Positions 44,601-56,600 of a stretch of 64,000 nt of DNA are shown here, one piece after another; within the stretch, counting starts at the first letter, position 1; every line of letters begins with the position of its first letter. Made by a program: the position numbers and the translations under genes. The notes below the pieces were generated by a model, which saw nothing but the letters and a program-made list of their open reading frames with translations, was not told the origin of the DNA and searched no databases. This stretch comes from Antedon mediterranea (lineage: Eukaryota > Echinodermata > Crinoidea > Comatulida > Antedonidae). The stretch is taken from contig NC_092679.1 in the NCBI RefSeq assembly GCF_964355755.1, positions 22,692,432-22,756,431 on the forward strand. The letters run 5' to 3'.

Positions 44601-47600
44601 TTGAATGTAACGGTACAACTCATTTCCAAGAGTCAATATTGTATCAAGGTCTTTGGTGTAAAATTCATTTCCATTCATCTTTGTAGAATAAAGAATAGCT
44701 ACAAGACTATTTGCAACACACTGTTTACCACCTGCAAAGCCAAATCTATAATTCCCTTGATTAAAACTACCCTGTGCTACAGTTATATTATTATCATTAC
44801 TATTATATAGTTGTAATTCATTTATTGATTGTGTATTCTGCCTTATTGGTGCATTCTTTTGTTTTGATCTCTCATCGATTATCAATTCTTCCGAAAAATT
44901 ATTTTTGGTTAAAACTTCAATATCCACATCGATAGCATGTTGGTCACATTTAGGTTTAGTATGGGACCTAATTTTTTCAGTCACTGCTTTTTTAGATCCG
45001 TCATCAATTATCGATACTTCGTTTTCGTCAAATTCACAACTTGCACATGTTTGATTTTTATGATCTGTAACATTACTATCAAATCTATTAGTTCTGTCAT
45101 TCATTTTGCTACTATTTTGTGATTTCACATCGTCAGTCGCTGTGTTGTCGTTTTCTTCAGTACATTTCATTTTAAAGTCGTCATCAGTTTTCATTTCTGA
45201 ATTGTCATTTTTACCTTTCATTAAAATAATATCTTCGCCAATCCGTTCCATAGTATCGCAATCATTCTTGTGGTGTTTTAAATTCAGGTTCATATTATCT
45301 TGTGATTCTTTGTTATCAATCTTCTTACTTTTGACAAAACGACCCTTGCTATTTCGTTTCGAACCACCACCTGATTGTTGTTGTATTCCGTTTGTTACCT
45401 TTGTATTTTTCAAAACATCACACATAAGCTTACCATTCATTTCGTCATTTTCCTTGTATTCTCTATAAGTACTTGTATTCATGTTCCATTCCATTTTGTT
45501 ATTATTTCGTCTTTCATAGAAATCTTTTACACCTTTGCCGATATATTTTACACCTGGTTCTATAATTATACCATTTATAACGCACTTTCTCCTTTTCTTA
45601 TTTCCTCTATTTTTACATCTTTTTTTTCTGTTGTCGGTTCTTTTCTTTGATCTTACTCTCATCCAATCACTACCAAGTAAATCTTCACTTCCTGTTTGTT
45701 GACATTTTAATTTTGCATTATTACAACGTTTTTCTTTATTTTTCGTTAATTCTGGAAAGTCTGAAGTGACAGATTCATCAGGTTCTAGAATCGTATATCT
45801 ATTGAAATGACAGGGAATACCTATTTCACCCAACATGTTATCAACTAAATTACTATTCCCACACATTGAACAAATCCAAATTACCCTGGAATTACATAGT
45901 TTGTCTTCAAAAACATCTCTTACACATTTCACATGAAAATATTGACTACAACGGTCACATGTTATGCAATTGTCTACTTTCACTTCAATATTACAGAAAT
46001 CGCATGTATCATCAAACTCTGAAGTGACCTCTGTACCATAAGATAATATGTTTATGATATCATCAATTATTCCTTTAAATTCAGTTGTATCTTTCATAAA
46101 TTCACAATTGACATTACCTGTATCATCATTTCTCTTGTCTTTGACATTCTCAGTTGAACAGCATTCATCAAGTAGGTCCAAGATGTCATTAACAACTATT
46201 TTAAATTCTGCTGTCTTATCCATAACTCCATTATTAACATTACCAGTTGTATTGACAAAAATCTGCTTTTTACTTGTAACTTCTTTATTCACATTCTTAC
46301 ACAAATAAATTATCATTGTAAAGATAATCAACAAAAAGATACCAACTACTGCTATGAATTCCATATCCATTATTCAAAATTTGTATAAGAAACAAATTTC
46401 TTCAAATTTATAATCTTTGTTTACAAATTAAATTAAAATGTATTCTGCAATTCCAATGAATATTACAATTAGGTTCTTTTTATCAATTCAAACTTCAAAA
46501 AAGAAATCCTTGCTACAACAAAATAAATTATTAAAAATTCCAAAAACAAATCAACTTTATATTGTCTTTTGTTTCTATGACTTTTAACTTTTGTCCTAAT
46601 TTCTTTTCTCTTTGTCAATATTTTTTTTGTCTGCTTTTTTTCAATAATTCGATTATACAATTTCACTGAATAAAAAAATTAGCTTCTGCTTAATATTGGC
46701 TTGATGAAATACTTTATATTAATTTAAACTTCTCTGTAATACTTGGTTATGCTAAATAGTTTCAGATTCTAATTTTTATTCTTTTTACAATTCTACTTAA
46801 TAACAGATTCAAATAAAAGTGATATTTAAATCTTCTTTAATTAATTCTTTTGTAATAAACTCTGTTTAATATTTATTTTTTTATAATAAGCTTCTGTTTT
46901 ATTCTTCAAACTTTTGTTTGTATAATCAAACTTTAACTTTACACTTTTGCTTTTGCAAAAATGGTTTTGTAATAAACTTTTGTTTATTAATTGTTTCCTT
47001 GTGATTAACTTCTGTTATCTTCAAGGTTTTACACTTTTGCTTTTGCAAAAATGGTTTTGTAATAAACTTTTGTTTATTAGTTGTTTCCTTGTGATTAACT
47101 TCTGTTATCTTCAAGGTTTTACACTTTTGCTTTTGCAAAAATTGTTTGTAATAAACTTTTGTTTATTAGTTTTTTCCTTGCGATAAACTTCTGTTTACTT
47201 CAAGAATGTTTTAAAGATACTTTTAAAAAATGTTTAAAAAGAAATTGTGCATAAATATTAAAATTCGGTAACCCCTCGTAGAAACTCTCTTTGGAGAGTG
47301 GATCTTTTTCTAAAGACCCGGATCTCTTCTGAGATCCAGTGGGTTTATATAAGACAGTCACCTACAATAAAAGAAAAAAAAAAGAGTTAGTTATTAATTT
47401 TAAGATACACTGTACAGTACTAAGAATTACAGTCAAACAATTATAAATTGAATCAGTAGATAAATCAATGTTTTTACAAATACCTAAATAATAATATACA
47501 CATCCCCCCTGTGGAATGTAACATGATCTATTGGGCCTAGCAAAACAAATTAGGACCAACTCATTACTAAATTCAGGATAGACCCATTTTATAAAATTGC

Positions 47601-50600
47601 AAATTTATTTCTGGAGAAACTGACCACCACATTTATGTTAAAAAGGATGATTGTCCCAATTTTTGAAGTAAATTGTGATAATATATTTGTGACTTTGGTT
47701 TATACAATATAAATAAATCACTATAGAAGATATTTTGACTTAAAAATATGTCAAAACTTCATTACATGGAATGTGTCGGAAACAAATTCTTTCATAACAA
47801 TTTCACCTTCAAAATTAATCTGAAAATAGGTTTAATTATTCAATGTTCTAATAAAATAGAATTTTATACACAAAAATATTTGGTCACTCAGTATAGTAAA
47901 TTTACAAACAACACATGTTTATCAATTATTGGAGGGCATAAAGTAAGGAAAATATGTTTTTTCCGTTTTACAGATAATTTTCTAATACTCACAGCTGTAA
48001 CTGGCACTGTATATTTTCTGTACAACTACAATCTAAAAAATAAAAGGAAAATCATTAATAATGGCAATAAACAACATTAACACTTTTTCAAAATCAACAT
48101 GCTTCTTAATCAATGTCTGAAAAATTAAGAAATTTTCTCAAAATGAATTTGGGTATTAGACAGCTGGTTAGGGCCTACATGTTGTCTCAATGCTAATTTC
48201 ATTTAATATTTTATTCACAAACCATAAAATCTGAATTATGTAAATGTTTCATAATAGAACATGCCTACAAAATAACAGGCAACGGTTCACAAAGTAAAGA
48301 AAATATGTTTTATCCGTTTAACAGATAATATACTAATACTCACAGCTGTAGCTGACACTGTATATGTTCTACAATCTAAAAAAAAAAAAAAACAAGGAAA
48401 AACATTAATAATTGGCAATAAACAACATTAACACTTTTTCCAAATCAACATGCTTCTTAATCAATGTCTGAAAAATTAAGAAATTTCTCAAAATGACTTT
48501 GGGTATGAGACAGCTGGTTAGGCCTACATGTTGTCTTAATGCTAATTTCATTTAATATTTTATTCACAAACCATAAAATCTGAATGATGTAAATGTTACA
48601 TAATAGAAAATGCCTACAAAATAACAGGCAACGGTTCACAAAGTAAAGAAAATATGTTTTCTCCGTTTAACAGATAATCTACTAATACTCACAGCTGTAG
48701 CTGACACTGTATATTTTCTACAATCTAAAAAAACAAAACAAGGAAAAACATCAATAATTGGCAATAAACAACATTAACACTTTTTCCAAATCAACATGCT
48801 TCTTAATCGAGGTCTGAAAAATTAAGAAATTTCCTTAAAATGACTTTAGGTATGGGACGGCTGGTTAGGGCCTACATGTTGTCTCAATACTACTTTCATT
48901 TAATATTGTATTCACAAACCATAAAATCTGAATTATTTAAATGTTTCATAATATAAAATGCCTACAAAATAACAGGCAACAGTTCACAAAGTAAGGAAAA
49001 TATGTTTTCTCCGTTTAACAGATAATCTACTAATACTCACAGCTGTAGCTGAAACTGTTAATTTTCTACAATCTAAAAAAAACAAGGAAAAACATTGATA
49101 ATGGCAATAAACAACATTAACACTTTTTCCAAATCAATATGCTTCTTAATCAATGTCTGAAAAATTAGGAAATTTCCTCAAAATGACTTTGGGTATGGGC
49201 CGGCTCATTGCGGCCTACATGTTGTCTCAATGGTAATTTCATTTAATTATTTGATCACAAACAATAAAATCTGAATTACGTAAATGTTTCATAATAGAAA
49301 ATGTTTACAAAATAACAGGCAACAGTTCACAAAGTAGGAAAATATGTTTTCTCCGTTTAACAGATAATCTACTGATACTCACAGCTGTAGCTGAAACTGT
49401 ATATTTTCTACAATCTAAAAAAAAACAAGGAAAAACATTGATAATGGCAATAAACAACATTAACACTTTTTCCAAATCAACAAGCTTCTTAATCAATGTC
49501 TGAAAAATTTAGAAATTTCCTCAAAATGACTTTGGGTATGGGTCGGCTAATTGGGGCCTACATGTTGTCTCAATGCTAATTTCATTTAATATTTTATTCA
49601 CAAACCATAAAATCTGAATGATGTAAATGTTTCATAATAGAAAATGCCTACAAAATAACAAGCAACAGTTCACAAAGTAAAGAAAATATGTTTTCTCTGT
49701 TTAGCAGATAATCTACTAATACTCACAGCTGTAGCTGACACTGTATATTTTCTACAATCTAAAAAAAAACAAGGAAAAACATTAATAATTGGCAATAAAC
49801 AACATTAACACTTTTTCCAAATCAACATGCTTCTTAATCGAGGTCTGAAAAATTTAGAAATTCCTCAAAATGACTTTGGGTATGAGACAGCTGGTAAGGG
49901 CCTACATGTTTTCTCAATGCTAATTTCATTTAATATTTTATTCACAAACCATAAAATCTGAATGCTGTAAATGTTTCATAATAGAAAATGCCTACAAAAT
50001 AACAGGCAACTGTTCATAAAGTAAGGAAAATATGTTTTCTCCGTTTAACAGATAATCTACTAATACTCACAGCTGTAGCTAAAACTGTATATTTTCTACA
50101 ATCTAAAAACAACAAGAAAAAACATTGATAATGGCAATAAACAACATTAACCCTTTTGCTAAATCAACATGCTTCTTAATCAATGTCTGAAAAATTAAGA
50201 AATTTTCTCAAAATAACTTTGGGTATGGGCCGGCTGATTGGGGTCTACATGTTGTCTCAATACTACTTTCATTTAATATCTTATTCACAAACCATAAAAT
50301 CTGAATTATGTAAATGTTTCATAATATAAAATGCCTACAAAATAACAGGCAACAGTTCACAAAGTAAGGAAAATATGTTTTCTCCGTTTAACAGATAATC
50401 TACTAATACTCACAGCTGTAGCTGAAACTGTTAATTTTCTACAATCTAAAAAAAACAAGGAAAAACATTGATAATGGCAATAAACAACATTAACACTTTT
50501 TCCAAATCTACATGCTTCTTAATCAATGTCTGAAAAATTAGGAAATTTCCTCAAAATGACTTTGGGTATGGGCCGGCTGATTGCGGCCTACATGTTGTCT

Positions 50601-53600
50601 CAATGGTAATTTCATTTAATTGTTTGATCACAAACAATAAAATCTGAATTATGTAAATGTTTCATAATAGAAAATGCCTACAAAATAACAGGCAACAGTT
50701 CAAAAAGTGAAAAAAGTAAGGAAAATATGTTTTCTCTGTTTAGCAGATAATCTACTGATACTCACAGCTGTAGCTGACACTGTATATTTTCTACAATCTA
50801 AAAAAAAAAACAAGGAAAAACATTAATAATTGGCAATAAACAACATTAACACTTTTTCCAAATCAACATGCTTCTTAATCGAGGTCTGAAAAATTAAGAA
50901 ATTCCTCAAAATGACTTTGGGTATGAGACAGCTGGTTAGGGCCTACATGTTGTCTCAATGCTAATTTCATTTAATATTTTATTCACAAACCATAAAATCT
51001 GAATGCTGTAAATGTTTCATAATAGAAAATGCCTACAAAATAACAGGCAACTGTTCACAAAGTAAGGAAAATATGTTTTCTCCGTTTAACAGATAATCTA
51101 CTAATACTCACAGCTGTAGCTGAAACTGTTAATTTTCTACAATCTAAAAACAACAAGGAAAAACATTGATAATGGCAATAAACAACATTAACCCTTTTCC
51201 TAAATCAACATGCTTCTTAATCAATGTCTGAAAAATTAAGAAATTTCCTCAAAATAACTTTGGGTATGGGCCGGCTGATTGGGGTCTACATGTTGTCTCA
51301 ATACTACTTTCATTTAATATCTCATTCACAAACCATAAAATCTGAATTATTTAAATGTTTCATAATATAAAATGCCTACAAAATAACAGGCAACAGTTCA
51401 CAAAGCAAGGAAAATATGTTTTCTCCGTTTAACAGATAATCTACTAATACTCACAGCTGTAGCTGAAACTGTTAATTTTCTACAATCTAAAAAAAACAAG
51501 GAAAAACATTGATAATGGCAATAAACAACATTAACACTTTTTCCAAATCAACAAGCTTCTTAATCAATGTCTGAAAAATTTAGAAATTTCCTCAAAATGA
51601 CTTTGGGTATGGGTCGGCTAATTGGGGCCTACATGTTGTCTCAATGCTAATTTCATTTAATATTTTATTCACAAACCATAAAATCTGAATGATGTAAATG
51701 TTTCATAATAGAAAATGCCTACAAAATAACAGGCAACAGTTCACAAAGTAAGGAAAATATGTTTTCTCTGTTTAGCAGATAATCTACTAATACTCACAGC
51801 TGTAGCTGACACTGTATATTTTCTACAATCTAAAAAAAACCAAGGAAAAACATTAATAATTGGCAATAAACAACATTAACACTTTTTCCAAATCAACATG
51901 CTTCTTAATCGAGGTCTGAAAAATTAAGAAATTTCCTCAAATAAACTTATTTTATACACAAACAATAAAATCTGAATTATGTAAATGTTTCATAATAGAA
52001 AATGCCTACAAAATAACAGGCAACAGTTCACTCCCAATCATGAAATCATTAATCATCTCTACAAACTATTTATTTAATATACACTACTTACAATATTCTG
52101 GAGATACTAAAGTAGAAACAATTGTGTATCTCTTCCAACAGCTACAAGACAAAAATATATTATTATTATAAATATCAATACAAATTGTGATCAAAACATC
52201 CACAATATTTGTAACAATGACAGGTGCGAAAGAGAACTGCGCTGACCTACGTCACTACTACTAGGACTACTGGAGTAAGCCTAGACAACATGCTATTGTA
52301 AGAAGAACGAGTCATTGTTTCTTCTCTTTAATAATTTATACAACTAAAAATTAAGCTAGAGTAAGAGTTAATATAATATAAGCCAGGTGCAAAAGGGAAC
52401 CTAGCGCCGTTTAGTCCTACTAAAAACAACAAGTATTCTTGTACAGGCTAGGCCTAGGTACACTATGAATGTAGCAGACATATTTGTTCGTATTTACCGG
52501 GACCGTATTTAACATACACATGGCCATACACGATTGTCGTGCTGCTACGAAAGCCATCGGGCTGAAAAACGTCACGACGTTTGCCATCTCTGAAAGTCTG
52601 ACATCCTTCCGTATATCTATAGTAGGCTAGGGTATCGTTAGTAAGTATCAATTACAAAACAACTACAAATCAAACAATCCACATAATTTCTTACCTATTT
52701 CTTATAGTATATCAATTCTCAACAAACTTGAGTTTGTTATTTATTTATTTAATCGTTGAAGTTCGACGATATAAAATGGTATTTGTAACAATATTATCAG
52801 AGAGCGACTCTTAAAAACCAACATGGAGTTTACCAACGACATACCACAACACAACACGTTGTCGAATTTTCTCGAAATTCGGTTCACCTACAGTATGGCA
52901 TGCAATCCTCGCCAAAATTACCAATATGTAACGAATAACGAAAATTAGTTTTCACGTCAGACCTATGTATTCTACGTGTATATTAGACGTTGCGTTTTCG
53001 CGGATAACCTAACTCGTCCGCAGTGACGAGTTCAAATCTAGTTATAAATTTAAGATTGTTGGAATAAGTTAATAATGGTAATTGAAATGGGATAATGAAT
53101 GCGAATTTAACCTTTGACGTGCAGTCACATATTGCTCGTATAATAACCATATGATTGATTTTGTTAACTCAAGTGACTTACTTAAAATAATGATATAAAT
53201 GCTTGTATTTACTTGTACCAACAATGACAGACGTTTTAGAAGGAGTTGTAATATGATGAAAGATTCCGGAAATGTAAAATTACATGTAAAATTGTAAAGA
53301 CCTTACAGAAGAAATTACGTTATATAACAAGTGACGATTATGTGAGATGAGACGCTAGGGAATCAAGTGACAAGTTATTGTCAACTAAGATGTGATGGCT
53401 ATTACTATATAGATGATCTAAAAGCGTGATTTTCATAACAAAATACGTTTTGAATACAAAATAGTAGAAAGGGATTTAACAACTGCTGAACGTGTAGCTC
53501 TCTATCTGATATGCATTGCATAGACCTGAAACACTCAGACGTTTTCAAACTCCAAAATTTGCCAAAGTTTTGAAAGGTGATTTAAAGTCTTAGGGTACAC

Positions 53601-56600
53601 TTGAAAACTCGAGCAACCTCCTGTTGAATTTGTAAAGAAAAGTTTCCAAGTGTTCTATTGTAGAACAGAGCACAGAAAACATAAATCTACACTAGAAATC
53701 TGTAGTTTAAAATCGAAAAAACTCGAACCAGATTTCAAACACAAATTTAGTTTTCTAGTGTAGACTGTGCACATGATTCTTCTCAACACTCCCGCCCGTG
53801 TTCTACACTAATAAACTTTAGTCTACAACCATAATTGACAAAATAGAAAAAGAGCAAACTCGTTTTTCAGACAGTTTGCTAGACACACATTGGCAAACAA
53901 CAGCAACTAGTTTGCATTAGTTACGCTGTATTATTTTTTTGTGATAAACAAGTTTACTAAAATGTTTGTGAACTAAAATAACATTGTTCTTATTCCAAAT
54001 CTCAGTCTGCCAACTATTTTCTGCAGTATTCCAATACTGACAAACTTATTTTGCTAACTCGATTCACACGTTTGCAAATTAAATTTTGCTGTAATTTTGT
54101 TTGAAGACAAAGCAAACAATAACGTACCAGATACCAAAACCAGGTATATGTTTCTTGATAATCTTGTCCATCCAAATTGTTCAGCTTGTTGTCCAGGTAC
54201 AAAATCACCCAAGCCGACTGTTGTCGTTGAAATAAAGATGAAATAAAAACTGTCAAAGTACCTCCATTTCGGTTCAAGTACAGTGAATACAGCGGCCGGT
54301 ATAAAAACCATAAAAGCCAATATCGTAAGTACCAATATTGATAGATGCAGGAGGTTTATGCTTAGTTTTGCCACTTTGTAATCTGAAAATTGATAGGAAT
54401 TTGGTAAAATTAAATGTGATAAACAGTTTTAGATTACATTTCCATGTCGTCTCCTCGTAACTAACATGATTCTCCATTCTTACATAAGGTCTACATAAGA
54501 AATGAGAACAATTGGATGTATTTGTCTTGTTTTCTGGTGTAGTACTATTTCGTTTTGAATTGACATAAATGGTAGTGATATGCCCAAATATGGTAGTGAT
54601 ATGACATCATCATTGGCACATCACATTTTTTGGCACATAAAGTTTGATAGTGTAGACAGACCTTTAGAGTAAGATAATTAAATATATGATAATAAATAAA
54701 TGAAACTAAATAAGTTCTTCCCATTGTTAAAAAGGGGAGTATTATTTAATTTATCTTGTTAAAAAGGTAAAGATTTATATTCTGCGTTTTGTGTCTCAAA
54801 ATGAGAGAATGGCTTTCTGCCCTTTGGTTTCAGCATTTGTAACTCATTGTTGTTGTTATATTAACATAGGAATTCAAAGATTCTCATCAATGATGCCAGC
54901 ACTTAGAGTTTGGATCTCATTAAACTGATACTACTTGTATGTATTAATAGTCATTGGGTATCGTTACAACTCACTTAGTTTGTTTCGTAAGTACCGCAAC
55001 AGCTTATCTGAACATTTTCCAAGAAGTGCCATCAATCGACCTAGGAACAATAAGGTTACTGGAACGCCGATGGTGATGTAAACAACACAGAACGCTTTTC
55101 CTGATGTAGACAATGGAGATGCATGGCCGTAACCTACAATGAAATATATAAATAACATTAATTTAAACAAACAAACAAACAAAGTTTTAATAATGCTCAA
55201 CCTACATAGGAACCTATAGAATATATATATATATATAAATACGTGCGCAACTCAACACTAGTTAATAATAATAATATCCTGGATTTATATAGCGCCTAAT
55301 GTTGTGAAGCATCTAAGCGCTGAACATTATTACCGGATACCCCAGTCATTTTTTGGGGATCAAACATAACCATAGTCCCATAATGCAGCTACAGCGCAAA
55401 CTTATGTCTTGATCTAACCGGTTTCCCATTTATACACCTGGCTGAAGAGGCAAACGTAAGTAATGTATCTTGCCTACTAAAGATACAAGCAATGCGTCGA
55501 GAGTTGGATTCGAACCTTGATATCACGAACGTCTAACAGACTGCGCCACACGCGCCATACTATATACGTAAACTATTGAGCTTTCGTTTTTTGAACGGAG
55601 AAGATAATTGTATAGACGTAAACAATATTAATCTACGCATGCGTATACACCCTTCTGTTCATATATCAGGTTATGTTTTGTTAATTTATTCTTCGTCCAC
55701 CGTCCACCCGGAAAAAAGGCACACCGAATGAAGCTGTAGCTCAACACAATTTTCGTTATAAATATTAAATAATACATTTTTACGTAAACGTTTTCACTAT
55801 TAGGGCTTTGCCGTATATATTACTTAGTCAAACGCCTGTGATGAACTTTAACATTACTACGGTATAGTTATCTGTCAGACTTAAACGATTTACGAAAACA
55901 TAGTTAAAAGCAGTTGAACATTACCATGTAACTGATAGGGTTAGCAATTTGATTGATATAGTTTAGCGATGTTTTGTCGTCGATCGGAGTCGTGTAATCG
56001 AAATGCTTTTTTGAAAGAGGACCAGACTGCACGTTCGTCAGATAAAATGTACATCTACCTAACACTAATTAACATAAACACTGATAACAAAGGTTAGCCT
56101 ACCTATATTTATTCAAATATGAGGCTTATTTGTATAGGAAACTGACAGTTAAACTATAGAACAGCCCTCGAATATCACTCGAGAATAGACGGATTATCAC
56201 ATACTGTAGTATGAATTATAATTTCAAACAATGATCGATGAATAAATACAATGCGTTAGGGATTTACAGTGCACACATAAACACATAGTCTTTGTTTCAG
56301 ACGGAGTTTTGTCTTAATATTAGTAAAAAGATAAATATTTTGGCACATATGGCGTTTCATACGTATACTACTTGATTTTGGATACTCCATTTTCAGACAA
56401 AATCGAAATAAAAACAAATAAATTTTAAAAAAAGACAATGAATACAGACTTGGGGTAAGTCTAATAAACATACGGTACATACACCTAAAGAATTTTTTTG
56501 GTGAAATAATGTTGAATTACAGCTGTATTCGCGTTTGCAAGATGCTTTTAATATCTAAAAGTTCAATCACCTTTAGAAATACTCTTCATTAAAAAGCTAG

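Larger units (their letters stand above)
32911..53035 (-). mobile_element. Autonomous Helentron (Helitron2-type rolling-circle transposon), ~20 kb
   Basis: The left edge carries a palindrome GGTTATCCGC-ACTTG-GCGGATAACC (32914-32938). The right edge has GCGTTTTCGCGGATAACC followed by a second palindrome AACTCGTC-CGCAGT-GACGAGTT (53011-53032). GGTTATCCGC on the left is thus repeated inverted as GCGGATAACC on the right, like the asymmetric terminal inverted repeats of Helentrons. In the ORF's orientation the 5' end is near 53035 and the 3' hairpin near 32914. A single 9.26-kb ORF with HUH Rep, PIF1 helicase and endonuclease domains lies inside. Exact ends are uncertain to some tens of bases, and a second related terminus at 34122-34166 shows nested copies. 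Confidence 0.8.

Noticed and set aside
37113-46370. Viral origin of the long ORF because of its herpesvirus-like protease module
   Set aside because: The HUH Rep, PIF1-type helicase and terminal hairpins define a Helentron; no capsid, polymerase or other viral genes are present.
47748-48080. 110-codon open frame on the plus strand
   Set aside because: Its second half is the first diverged satellite monomer, and no protein family is recognisable.
47935-52030. CRISPR-like array
   Set aside because: The repeated units are ~345 bp without unique spacers of constant length, and the setting is a metazoan transposon.
52463-52651. 62-codon minus-strand frame near the Helentron 5' end as a first exon or separate gene
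   Set aside because: A donor-like GTAAAT is present, but no matching downstream acceptor or recognisable domain could be shown.
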